Part shown: piece by piece, positions 1-7,303 of the stretch
How positions within the stretch are numbered: position 1 is the first letter of the stretch
Layout: each line of letters opens with the position of its first letter
DNA from: Candidatus Woesearchaeota archaeon
GTDB lineage: Archaea > Nanobdellota > Nanobdellia > Woesearchaeales > UBA10216
DNA length: 42,174 bases
Reading direction: 5' to 3'
NCBI GenBank assembly: GCA_018303115.1
Contig: JAGVYT010000044.1
Location: 1 to 42,174, forward strand
The notes under the pieces: generated by a model
What the model saw: the letters and a program-made list of their open reading frames with translations, nothing else
Told to the model about the DNA's origin: nothing
Database searches by the model: none
Translations under genes and position numbers: made by a program

Positions 1-181
1 GCTCAGAATCGTCAAAAATCAAAGATTTTTGAGCGTGCTCAGAAGCTTCGCTTCTGACATTTCCAGCTTGTGAAGTCGAAAGCAAGCGAAGCTTGCCATC
101 AGTCATAGACTAATGGAAATGCTCAGAAATAGCGCTTTCTGGCACTCAGAAACTGCTGTTTCTGATGATTCTGACATTTTA
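1..181. repeat. Family B stem-loop array, copy B1 (left end cut by window)
   Basis: A run of small inverted repeats separated by the words GCTCAGAA and TTCTGACAT. Visible hairpins: TCAAAAATC/GATTTTTGA (12-20/24-32), CAGAAGC/GCTTCTG (40-46/50-56), GCAAGC/GCTTGC near 82-96, CCATCAGTC/GACTAATGG near 97-117, CAGAAA/TTTCTG near 125-140 and CAGAAAC/GTTTCTG near 148-165. The whole is framed by GCTCAGAATC at the left and GATTCTGACAT at the right, so hairpins sit inside a larger palindrome. Positions 60-96 are the exact reverse complement of 22025-22061 in copy B3. There is no long open frame. It lies just past the stop codon of the minus-strand nucleotidyltransferase gene. Function unknown; a mobile REP/MITE-like element or a structured 3' region are both possible. 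Confidence 0.75.
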
Positions 182-183
182 AC

Positions 184-987
184 TTATTTCTTGTTGATAA
201 ACTTGTCCATCCTTGTCACAAAGGCCTGGGCTTCCTTGAGGTAGCTGTCGTAGTCCTTCCCAGGAATCTCCCGTATCTGCCTGTATAGCACCTGTTTCTG
301 GAGGTTATAGAACTTCCTCATAGTGTCTGAATACCTCTTTTCAATGCGCTTCTGCTTAACAAGCTTCTCGTCAAGAACATCTGCAACCTGTTCAGGGCTT
401 GGGGGAACCTCACCGACCTTCATCAGGGCGGCATGGGCGGCATCAACAACAGCCCAGTAAAGGTCAATAACAGCCTGCATGAGATGCCATTTTGAGTTGT
501 GAATTGTCCTGGGCGCCCTGGCAAAATATGACCACATAGACTCAGGGCTTGGCCTTATTCTTCCCCTGACAAGCAGGGAGTGCAATGGCTCAAAGAATCC
601 TGTATCGAGCAACGCAGCCCCGTCCCTCAGTATGTTCATCCCTATAGGGTCGCCGGCCCTTATGTACTCCCAAAAGGTTGTCAGCTTTATAGTGGTTACG
701 TGCAGCCTTGTTGAAACGTCTGAAATTATCTTCTCGATTATGAGGCGGTAGGTGGTTACAATCTCTTGGGTTAAATTAATCGTTACATCATCAAAAACTA
801 CCAATACGTCTATATCGCCTTTTTTAGCGCTTTTCTTCCTGGCAGCGCTTCCAAACAGGATTAGCGCCTTAATCATGTCCCCGAACTCTTCATGCACCTT
901 CTTGGCAAAATCATAGGCTAAAGAAAGCTCATCCTGGCTGTAACTTTTAATGTTAGGATTAGACCTCTTTTCAATTTTAAATTCCAT
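184..987 (-). CDS. MNT-HEPN type nucleotidyltransferase
   Basis: A 267-residue protein with an N-terminal polymerase-beta-like nucleotidyltransferase domain: GSAAR at residues 46-50 followed by the metal-binding pair D58/D60 in GDID. The C-terminal half (about 150-265) is helical and resembles the HEPN domains that often partner minimal nucleotidyltransferases, here apparently fused in one chain. Families of this type adenylylate proteins or tRNA, and in toxin-antitoxin pairs the MNT part neutralises the HEPN part; the substrate here cannot be read from sequence. I do not see a clear HEPN RNase motif (Rx4-6H), so an RNase activity is doubtful. A TATA-like tattttaaat-type box lies about 35-42 nt upstream of the start and AGAGG sits directly before the ATG. 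The stop abuts repeat array B1. Confidence 0.75.
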   Translation of the reverse strand: MEFKIEKRSNPNIKSYSQDELSLAYDFAKKVHEEFGDMIKALILFGSAARKKSAKKGDIDVLVVFDDVTINLTQEIVTTYRLIIEKIISDVSTRLHVTTIKLTTFWEYIRAGDPIGMNILRDGAALLDTGFFEPLHSLLVRGRIRPSPESMWSYFARAPRTIHNSKWHLMQAVIDLYWAVVDAAHAALMKVGEVPPSPEQVADVLDEKLVKQKRIEKRYSDTMRKFYNLQKQVLYRQIREIPGKDYDSYLKEAQAFVTRMDKFINKK

Positions 988-1044
988 TTTCCTCTTTTCC
1001 CTGCACCAATATTGTGCTTTGTATTTAAAAAGCTATCGTTGATT

Positions 1045-1186
1045 GGATAAAGTCAAGTTAAGTGCCAAAAGCTTTCTTTCTTCTGCTCGTCCTGTTTTCC
1101 CCTCATCCTAACACAGATAAGGAGGAGGAAAACAGGGGAATGCGCAGCCTAAGGATAAGCTGATGACATAGACTTTCATCAGAGCC
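1045..1186. repeat. Family A nested palindrome, copy A1
   Basis: Intergenic element. Left end GGATAAAGTCAAGTTAAG, right end GACTTTCATCAGAGCC. The tip hairpin pairs CCTGTTTTCC (1091-1100) with GGAAAACAGG (1127-1136), with further C/T-rich against G/A-rich pairing inside. The right half is nearly identical to the right half of copy A8a (38871-38937), but the left end matches other copies (27374, 26430) and does not pair with the right end, so A1 looks like a recombinant of two copies. No flanking direct repeat seen. Confidence 0.7.
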
Positions 1187-1234
1187 AGCTAAACTGCAAA
1201 TAATTTAAAAGGGAGGTGTGTTAGCCAATTAACT

Positions 1235-2323
1235 ATGTATTCAGCAATTAACAGTGGTTACGGCAATTCCAGCGGTTATGGCAGCTCTAACCTGGAAAAC
1301 ATCGTGGCGCAGTATTCTGTAGAAATGCCAAACGAACGAGTGCAAACGTATGTCAAACAAAGCAGTTATGGCACTTACAAAACCATTGCGGAAGAGCAGC
1401 CGGCCTTTTTCCTGAACCCCCGCCGGCCCAACACCCCCTTTATTAGCCATGCGGCTGAAATAGCAGAGCCGATAAAACAGGCGTTCCTCTTAACAACCGG
1501 CGGGACGCTTCCCGAAATCATAACAATAACCGTCGCGGCGAGGGAGGAGCTGCTTAAGAGAAACATCGCCTTCATCAACACATCTGTCGTCGGGATTTCA
1601 ATAGGCGAAACAAGTGAAATATTCGCTGTAGCCGGCAGCATGGACGAGGTTATGCTCACAGTCGGCCACGAGCTGGGCCACGTAATAAGAGAGCGCGCCA
1701 AAACTTCCCAGGAAGAGGAGGCCAAGGCATTTGCCTTTGAGGCGGCATGGGCAAAGGCAATCCTTGAAAATGACGTTGCCGGGCTTGGCGCATCCATAAA
1801 CGCAGCTGCATTTTCCCCGGCAAGGAACGGGCTGCACGACATCGCGTTTAATTTTGTGAAAAATAATGTTGGAGCTACTGAACCATTGCAGTTATTTAAC
1901 AATATTAGCAGTGGTGAAATAAACGTTCAGCAAATCCTTGAAGGGACGCAGTTACAGCAGACTGCCACGTTGATAAGGAGCCCCCTATACTCACTGCCCT
2001 CACTGCCGCAGCAAAGCAAGACAAGGCTTTACGGCGGCTACCAGAACAAAAGCAGGGTGCAGAACCTGCCGCCCCCTCACAATTTCTTCTGGGCTGACCT
2101 TGGCAGGGGCGTATACGGCATGTACGTTCCAATGACCCAGGTTGAGACAATAAACGAACAACTGCTCCGCAAGGACATAGCGCAGCTCCACAAAACACTA
2201 GGGCACGAATACAGCCTTCACCATGTAATGGGCCTGCCTGACGGATACGTTGCAGAGGCCCTGGAAGAGGCAATGTTCTGGACAGCAGAAGACAATGACA
2301 GATACGCCACAAAAAAGGAGTGA
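1235..2323 (+). CDS. HELGH-containing putative zinc metallopeptidase
   Basis: A 362-residue protein. HELGH at residues 145-149 is the zincin motif; an acidic/Ala-rich helix follows (E160-E162, then AKAFAFEAAW), similar in layout to the IrrE/ImmA (COG2856) family, where a Glu in the next helix is the third zinc ligand. The first 50 residues are Gly/Ser/Asn/Tyr-rich and probably disordered, and no signal peptide is visible, so it is likely cytoplasmic. The C-terminal 200 residues match nothing I recognise. Start choice: a TATA-like ATTTAAAA at about 1202-1210 sits 25-33 nt before this ATG, which fits leaderless transcription; a GGAGGTG lies about 17 nt upstream, too far for usual initiation. 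No adjacent regulator of the ImmR type is present. Confidence 0.65.
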   Translation: MYSAINSGYGNSSGYGSSNLENIVAQYSVEMPNERVQTYVKQSSYGTYKTIAEEQPAFFLNPRRPNTPFISHAAEIAEPIKQAFLLTTGGTLPEIITITVAAREELLKRNIAFINTSVVGISIGETSEIFAVAGSMDEVMLTVGHELGHVIRERAKTSQEEEAKAFAFEAAWAKAILENDVAGLGASINAAAFSPARNGLHDIAFNFVKNNVGATEPLQLFNNISSGEINVQQILEGTQLQQTATLIRSPLYSLPSLPQQSKTRLYGGYQNKSRVQNLPPPHNFFWADLGRGVYGMYVPMTQVETINEQLLRKDIAQLHKTLGHEYSLHHVMGLPDGYVAEALEEAMFWTAEDNDRYATKKE

Positions 2324-2395
2324 GTTACCCCGATGCTATTTTGTTCTCCAGTCTTTTCCCAAAGATTTAATAATAAACGCCAATCTACGCCTGCC

Positions 2396-3070
2396 ATGAT
2401 AAAAGCAGTGGTCTTTGATTTGGATAATACGCTGATAGACTTCATGAGGATGAAGAGGACTTCCATAGACGCTGCCCTGAACGCCATGCTTGGCTCTGGT
2501 CTGGAGATGGAGAAGGAAAAGGCTTCAAAAAAGCTTTACGACTTATACTCAAAGCACGGCATCGAGCATCAAAAAATATTCCAGAAGTTCCTTAAGAAAG
2601 TAACCGGAGAGATAGACTACAGAATACTTGCAGCAGGCGTTGTTGCTTACAGGAAAGCGCAAGTTGGAGTTTTGCAGCCGTACGCAATGGTCATGCCAAC
2701 CCTGATTAAGCTGCGCGAGAAAGGGCTCAAGCTGGCGATAGTTTCTGACGCCCCGAGGTTCAACGCATGGATAAGGCTGGTTGAGATGCACATACACGAT
2801 TTCTTTGACGTCGTTGTAACGTTTGAAGACACGAAAAAGAGAAAGCCGGACAAGGCACCGTTTGAGGTTGCGCTGAATAAACTTAAGCTCAAGCCAGGGG
2901 AGTGCCTGATGGTAGGGGACTGGCCTGAACGCGACATCAAAGGCGCAAAAGAGCTTGGTATGAAAACAGCCTTTGCCAAATACGGCGCAATAAAAGAAGT
3001 GACAATAAAAGCAGACTACGAACTGAACAAGATAGAAGACGTTCTCAGGATAGTCGAGGATGAAAAATGA
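2396..3070 (+). CDS. HAD-superfamily hydrolase (phosphatase)
   Basis: Soluble 224-residue HAD hydrolase. All four motifs are present: FDLDNTLI with nucleophile D8 and acid D10, VSDAP (motif II), the Lys-containing KKRKPDKAPF (motif III) and GDWPERDIKGA (motif IV). The helical cap between motifs I and II is of subfamily I type. This group dephosphorylates small phosphometabolites; the substrate is unknown. The open frame runs 21 codons further upstream (ATG at 2333), but TTTAATAAT at 2366-2374 lies 22-30 nt before the ATG at 2396, and family members begin directly with MIKAVxFDLD, so I take 2396 as the start of a leaderless message. The ATGA overlap at its 3' end joins it to the S-layer stub. 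Confidence 0.85.
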   Translation: MIKAVVFDLDNTLIDFMRMKRTSIDAALNAMLGSGLEMEKEKASKKLYDLYSKHGIEHQKIFQKFLKKVTGEIDYRILAAGVVAYRKAQVGVLQPYAMVMPTLIKLREKGLKLAIVSDAPRFNAWIRLVEMHIHDFFDVVVTFEDTKKRKPDKAPFEVALNKLKLKPGECLMVGDWPERDIKGAKELGMKTAFAKYGAIKEVTIKADYELNKIEDVLRIVEDEK

Positions 3071-3207
3071 AACTTTTGCTAATATTGATCATGTTTGTAT
3101 TCGCTGCAACAGCAGTAACAGCAGACCTGTCAGAATATCCTTCTCCTTTCATAAAAAACTTGGAATTCGACTGGCGAAAATATTACTTTACCCTGACTTA
3201 CTTTTGA
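3067..3207 (+). pseudogene. N-terminal stub of an S-layer-type surface protein
   Basis: A 46-codon frame that overlaps the HAD gene stop as ATGA. It encodes a clean signal peptide (Lys, then a hydrophobic run and VTA at residues 17-19) followed by DLSEYPSPFIKN. The start DLSxYPxPF right after the signal peptide is characteristic of the archaeal S-layer protein family of DPANN and Methanococcales type, which are normally 400-700 residues. Here the frame leaves the family consensus after about residue 36 and stops. No downstream frame restores it, so this is a truncated remnant; expression as a short secreted peptide cannot be excluded. Confidence 0.5.
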
Positions 3208-3211
3208 TACC

Positions 3212-3520
3212 TTAACGTCTAAGAATTGATTTTCTAGGGGGAGTATCCCAAAAAAGACCAAATAAGGGGTCATATCTGTTTCCATATGGAACGTCTAACG
3301 ATATACTTGATGTACCTTCTTCCACTTTCACATCTATACCACCTATCTTTTCGCTCATTCCCCTATCAGAAACGTCATGAATCTCATAATAATGTGCTTC
3401 CATTGGAACAATGGGCTGAGCAATGCCAAACCCGCGTGCTATTATTCCGCCCAATAAATAATATAACTGCCTCTTTGATACCATATTCAGGTAGTCCTTT
3501 CTTCTCTCGAGCATTACCAT
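3212..3520 (-). CDS. Hypothetical protein
   Basis: A 102-residue protein that I do not recognise, with a hydrophobic stretch (YLLGGIIARGFGIAQP) and an acidic beta-like C-terminal half, no clear motif. A strong TTTATATTT box on the minus strand (about 3543-3551) lies 23-31 nt before the ATG at 3520, which supports a real, leaderless gene with this start; internal Met codons at 3514 and 3481 are alternatives. It is convergent with the broken S-layer stub, so it may have been brought in by the event that truncated that gene. Confidence 0.5.
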   Translation of the reverse strand: MVMLERRKDYLNMVSKRQLYYLLGGIIARGFGIAQPIVPMEAHYYEIHDVSDRGMSEKIGGIDVKVEEGTSSISLDVPYGNRYDPLFGLFWDTPPRKSILRR

Positions 3521-3569
3521 GATTCTTAGTTCACATCACTCAAATATAAATCTTTTGTTTTATTTATAG

Positions 3570-3690
3570 GGAGTTGACGAAATTAACTTCAATCAAGTTG
3601 AGTTCAGCATCAACAACAAATGCAATCCCAAAAAGTTCCAGTATTTACCAAACTTGATATAACTAAGCGAACCGATTCTGAAGGGCAGCT
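3570..3690 (+). other. Possible degenerate coding remnant
   Basis: Between the hypothetical gene and msrA, the frame from 3570 reads VDEINFNQVEFSINNKC and about 12 more residues before a stop, with no start codon. The composition looks protein-like rather than random, but it is short and unrecognised. Nothing else is seen in this gap. Confidence 0.2.
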
Positions 3691-3696
3691 GATTGA

Positions 3697-4164
3697 TTAG
3701 CACGTGTTCAATCCCCGCTTTTCCAAATACCTCTGATGATACTCCTCAGCCATGTAGAAGGTTGGCGCTTTCCTAATCTCCGTTACAATCTTCCTGCCTT
3801 TGTACATGCCCTGCAGCTTTTTCATTGAAGCAACAGCAGCAGCTTTCTGCTTTTCATTATGACAGAAAATAACCGAGCGGTACTGGCTTCCTACGTCAAG
3901 ACCTTGCCTGTTCAGCTGCGTCGGCTCATGGTTTTCCCAAAAGACTTCAAGCAGCTGTTCATAAGAAACCTTTACGGGGTCAAACTCAATCTGCACAGCC
4001 TCAGCATGCCCTGTTTTGTCCGAGCAAACGTCCTTATACGTTGGATTCTTAAGGCTGCCTCCCATGTAGCCAACAGCAGTGCCAACAATGCCTTTTACCT
4101 TCCTGAAAGCGGCTTCCACTCCCCAAAAGCAGCCTGCAGCAAACGTGGCCTTCTCGGTTTTCAT
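3697..4164 (-). CDS. msrA: Peptide methionine sulfoxide reductase A
   Basis: MsrA reduces methionine-S-sulfoxide in proteins and free Met, regenerated by thioredoxin-like donors. The 155-residue protein has the catalytic GCFWG signature with C12 and the downstream [12 protein letters not shown] and YQRYLxKRG family motifs at normal length. The final residue is Cys155, which could be the resolving cysteine. TTTAAAG on the minus strand about 24-30 nt before the ATG indicates a leaderless message. It is transcribed divergently from eno across a roughly 100-bp shared promoter region. Confidence 0.93.
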   Translation of the reverse strand: MKTEKATFAAGCFWGVEAAFRKVKGIVGTAVGYMGGSLKNPTYKDVCSDKTGHAEAVQIEFDPVKVSYEQLLEVFWENHEPTQLNRQGLDVGSQYRSVIFCHNEKQKAAAVASMKKLQGMYKGRKIVTEIRKAPTFYMAEEYHQRYLEKRGLNTC

Positions 4165-4233
4165 GAAAGAATAAAAGCAAACCGGCCTTTAAAAAAGTTT
4201 ATTATTCGGTTTTTAAGTTTTATGGTGTAAAAA

Positions 4234-4241
4234 TTTATAAA
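4234..4241 (+). promoter_or_regulatory. TATA box of the eno-gpmA operon
   Basis: TTTATAAA ends 22 nt and begins 30 nt before the eno ATG, the spacing expected if transcription starts at the ATG. Confidence 0.7.
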
Positions 4242-4263
4242 CCCCTTTTCCTTATTTTTCATT

Positions 4264-5529
4264 ATGTCCTTTAAGGTGAAAGGGGTGGTTGCCCGCGAGG
4301 TGCTTGATTCGAGGGGCAATCCTACCGTGGAGTGTGATGTCTTTACGAGTTCTGGTTTTGGCAGGGCTGCGGTTCCTTCCGGGGCTTCCACAGGCAAGTT
4401 TGAAGCGGTTGAGCTTCGTGATGGAGGAAAAAGGTATAATGGCATGGGGGTAAGGAGCGCTGTTAAAAACGTAAATGACGTGATTGCTAAGAAGATTGTT
4501 GGCAGGGATTGCTGTAACCAGGAAGAGATAGATAACTTAATGATAGAGTTTGACGGCACTGAAAACAAGTCTTTATTGGGCGCTAATGCCGTTCTTGCTG
4601 TGAGCCTTGCTGTTGCGAGGGCAGCTGCTTCTTCGTCGAAAAAGCCGCTTTACCGTTACCTAACTGGTATTACTAAAAACAGAAAACTCCTGCTTCCGAT
4701 TCCTTTCAGCAATGTCATAAATGGCGGCAGGCATGCCGGGGGCAGCCTGAAACTTCAGGAGTTCATGCTTGTTCCTGAAAAGTTCAGTTCCTTTGCTGAA
4801 GCCACTGCTGCGGTGGCAGAAACATACCATGAGCTGAAAAAGATAATTGCGCGAAAATACGGAAAGCAATCAACTAACGTAGGCGATGAGGGCGGCTTTG
4901 CGCCAAGCCTTAAGTCTGCCGAAGAGGCCCTTGAGCTTCTTGAATCAGCAGTTTCCATTTCCGGCTATGAAAAGAAGATTTCCTTTGCAATTGATGCAGC
5001 CGCTTCAGAGTTTTATAATAATGGAAAAGATGTTTACGAGCTGGAAAAAGCTTACGGCAGCAGCGAACTAATTGACTATTACCTGGAACTGATAAAAAAT
5101 CACAATATCATCTCCTTGGAAGACCCTTTCCATCAGGAGGACTTCGAGTCTTTTGCTGAAATTACAGAGCGCTCCAGTATTCAGGTAGTCGGGGATGATT
5201 TGCTGGCGACAAATCCTGAAAGAATAAAAACCGGTGTTGAAAAGAAGTCTTGTAATGCGCTTTTGCTTAAAGTAAATCAGATAGGAACTTTGACGGAAGC
5301 TGTAACTGCAGCCAAAATCGCGATGCAAAGCAAGTGGAATGTAATGGTCAGCCACCGGAGCGGGGAGACAGAGGATTCTTTTATTGCGGATTTGACGGTT
5401 GCGCTCGGCTGTGGCCTGATAAAGACAGGGGCTACTGCTCGCGGAGAACGCACTGCAAAGTATAACCAGCTGCTGAGGATAGAGGGGCAGCTTGGGAAAA
5501 AGGCTGCTTACAGGAGGAATGTGATGTAA
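4264..5529 (+). CDS. eno: Enolase
   Basis: Cytosolic enolase, converting 2-phosphoglycerate to phosphoenolpyruvate; full length at 421 residues. Visible signatures: EVLDSRGNPTVE, SGASTG loop, GDEGGFAP, metal ligands in SLEDP and GDDLLATN, the catalytic Lys in LLLKVNQIGT, and the VSHRSGETED signature. It is leaderless by its TATA spacing. The gpmA start codon follows directly after its stop, so the two consecutive enzymes of lower glycolysis are co-transcribed. Together with ppsA downstream this gives a 3-phosphoglycerate to pyruvate segment usable in the gluconeogenic direction. Confidence 0.97.
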   Translation: MSFKVKGVVAREVLDSRGNPTVECDVFTSSGFGRAAVPSGASTGKFEAVELRDGGKRYNGMGVRSAVKNVNDVIAKKIVGRDCCNQEEIDNLMIEFDGTENKSLLGANAVLAVSLAVARAAASSSKKPLYRYLTGITKNRKLLLPIPFSNVINGGRHAGGSLKLQEFMLVPEKFSSFAEATAAVAETYHELKKIIARKYGKQSTNVGDEGGFAPSLKSAEEALELLESAVSISGYEKKISFAIDAAASEFYNNGKDVYELEKAYGSSELIDYYLELIKNHNIISLEDPFHQEDFESFAEITERSSIQVVGDDLLATNPERIKTGVEKKSCNALLLKVNQIGTLTEAVTAAKIAMQSKWNVMVSHRSGETEDSFIADLTVALGCGLIKTGATARGERTAKYNQLLRIEGQLGKKAAYRRNVM

Positions 5530-6297
5530 ATGATTAAGCTGGTGCTTGTAAGGCATGGTGAAAGCGCTTGGAACAGGAAAAACCTCTTTACCGGTTGGAC
5601 TGATGTGGGCTTGACGAAAAAGGGCGTTGCCGAGGCACGCCAGGCGGGGAGGCTTCTCAAAAAGAAAGGCTATGCCTTTGATATTGCATTCACTAACCTT
5701 CATAAGCGCACTTTAAGGACGCTGAATATAATTCTTAAAGAGCTGGGCCTTACGGAGATTCCTGTTTACAAGTCGTGGCGCCTGAACGAGCGCCATTACG
5801 GGGCATTGGTGGGCCTGAACAAGGCGGCTACGGCAAGGAAATTCGGGGAAAGGCAGGTTCTGTTGTGGAGGAGGAGCTATTCCTTGAGGCCTCCGGCGCT
5901 TAAGAAAACAGATAGGCGCTACCTTTCCCTCATTGCAGCCTACAAAAACCTCGACAAGCGGGACATTCCCCTTACCGAGTCGCTGAAAGACACTGTCCGC
6001 CGCTTCCTTCCTTACTGGAAAAATACGATAGCGCCAAAAGCCAGGAAAGGCGACAGGGCTCTTATTGTGGCAAGCCACAACAGTTTGCGCGCCCTGGTGA
6101 AATATTTGGATAGGATACCTGACAAGGACATCCCTGAATTCACGATTCCGACAGGCGTTCCCCTTGTTTACGAATTTGACCGCAAGCTAAAGCCAATCAG
6201 GCATTATTACTTGGGTAACCTAAAAGAAATAGCTAAAAAGATTAAATCAGTAGCAGCTCAGGGCAAGGCGAAAAGTAGTCTGAACAGAAAGTATTAA
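5530..6297 (+). CDS. gpmA: 2,3-bisphosphoglycerate-dependent phosphoglycerate mutase
   Basis: Interconverts 3- and 2-phosphoglycerate through a phosphohistidine. LVRHGESAWN holds the nucleophile H9, NLFTGWTDVGLTKKG and LNERHYGALVGLNK are dPGM-specific, and length (255) is normal. This bacterial-type cofactor-dependent enzyme is uncommon in archaea, which mostly use the ApgM/iPGM type; transfer from bacteria is a reasonable inference. Oddity: the second catalytic-His motif, usually AAHGNSLRAL, reads ASHNSLRAL, one residue shorter, without the Gly after His. The DNA at 6070-6095 reads cleanly in frame, so this is not an obvious sequencing slip. Immediately follows eno, same operon. Confidence 0.92.
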   Translation: MIKLVLVRHGESAWNRKNLFTGWTDVGLTKKGVAEARQAGRLLKKKGYAFDIAFTNLHKRTLRTLNIILKELGLTEIPVYKSWRLNERHYGALVGLNKAATARKFGERQVLLWRRSYSLRPPALKKTDRRYLSLIAAYKNLDKRDIPLTESLKDTVRRFLPYWKNTIAPKARKGDRALIVASHNSLRALVKYLDRIPDKDIPEFTIPTGVPLVYEFDRKLKPIRHYYLGNLKEIAKKIKSVAAQGKAKSSLNRKY

Positions 6298-6322
6298 ATA
6301 TGCTTTTCCTGATAAGAACAGC

Positions 6323-7303
6323 ATGGTGAAGCATGATTTTCTGATTATTGGCGCTGCTCTTGTCGACTTAATTGCGACAACCACGCCGATGAAGAGGGTT
6401 GTCCTGCCCGGGAAGTATGTTGAGCACCGCATATACCTTTCACTTGCTTCAAAGACCAGTCTTAAAAGCGTGGAGCTCAGCCCTGGCGGTTCTGCTTTGA
6501 ATGTCGCCGTTACTATGGATTGCATGGGCAGCAGAAACGCTTTTCTTACATGCATAGGGAAAAACGTTTTTGGGGATTTTCTCCTTAGAAAGCTCAAAAC
6601 AACAAAAATCAATGCTTCTTATGTAAAGCGTGTCGATACCAGGACTGGCATCGGGATAAACCTTATCTCAGGCGGGGAAAAGTCCTGCCTTGTTTACCAT
6701 GGTGCGGTTGACATGCTTGGCCCTGATGACCTGAGCCCGGCTATGGTGAAAAACTCGAGGCACATCCTGCTTACGTCTATAACTTCGAGGAAGAACTACG
6801 CCCTGTTCCTCAAAATCCTTAAACTGGCAAAAAAATATGGCGTTCCTGTTATTTTTGCGCCCAGCATAACAATGCTGAAAGCGTTTAAGCGCGATTTGCA
6901 GAATCTGAACTATCCTTTTGACGCAATTATTCTTAATTATGAGGAAGGCAGTTTCCTTACGCATAAAAAAGGAGTGAAGCAAATTCTGAAATCTCTGCCT
7001 GCAAGGGTTGCCGTAGTTACAAAGGACAGGGAAGGCGCTTACGCAAAAGAAGGCAGCACTTTCCTGTCTGTGAACAGCCTGCCTGTCAAGATAAAAAACA
7101 CCACAGGAGCCGGAGACGTATTTTGCGGCGCTTTTGTTAACACTTATTACAAAACTGGGGCAATTAAAGAAGCGCTAAAAATAGCTACCTGTGTCGCTTC
7201 AATGAAGCTGTCAAAAATGGAGGCTGAGGTGCAGTGCTTCCCTCCGCAAGTAATTAAATTTTTAAAAGTCTATGAAAAGAAGTTGCGTGTGAGGGCAATT
7301 TAA
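6323..7303 (+). CDS. PfkB-family carbohydrate kinase
   Basis: Ribokinase/PfkB-fold ATP-dependent kinase of 326 residues. GGSALNVA at 55-62 is the N-terminal substrate-binding motif; NTTGAGD at 259-265 with catalytic base D265 is the C-terminal signature. The substrate is not deducible: ribokinase, fructokinase, nucleoside kinase and 6-phosphofructokinase activities all occur in the family. TATTAAATA about 22-31 nt before the ATG marks its own leaderless promoter. The next gene begins at the base after its stop, so kinase and dehydrogenase are co-transcribed. Confidence 0.85.
   Translation: MVKHDFLIIGAALVDLIATTTPMKRVVLPGKYVEHRIYLSLASKTSLKSVELSPGGSALNVAVTMDCMGSRNAFLTCIGKNVFGDFLLRKLKTTKINASYVKRVDTRTGIGINLISGGEKSCLVYHGAVDMLGPDDLSPAMVKNSRHILLTSITSRKNYALFLKILKLAKKYGVPVIFAPSITMLKAFKRDLQNLNYPFDAIILNYEEGSFLTHKKGVKQILKSLPARVAVVTKDREGAYAKEGSTFLSVNSLPVKIKNTTGAGDVFCGAFVNTYYKTGAIKEALKIATCVASMKLSKMEAEVQCFPPQVIKFLKVYEKKLRVRAI

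Noticed and set aside
1-181. CRISPR array, because of repeated short words
   Set aside because: Repeat units are palindromic with variable cores, spacing is irregular and no constant direct repeat with equal spacers exists; no cas gene in the window.
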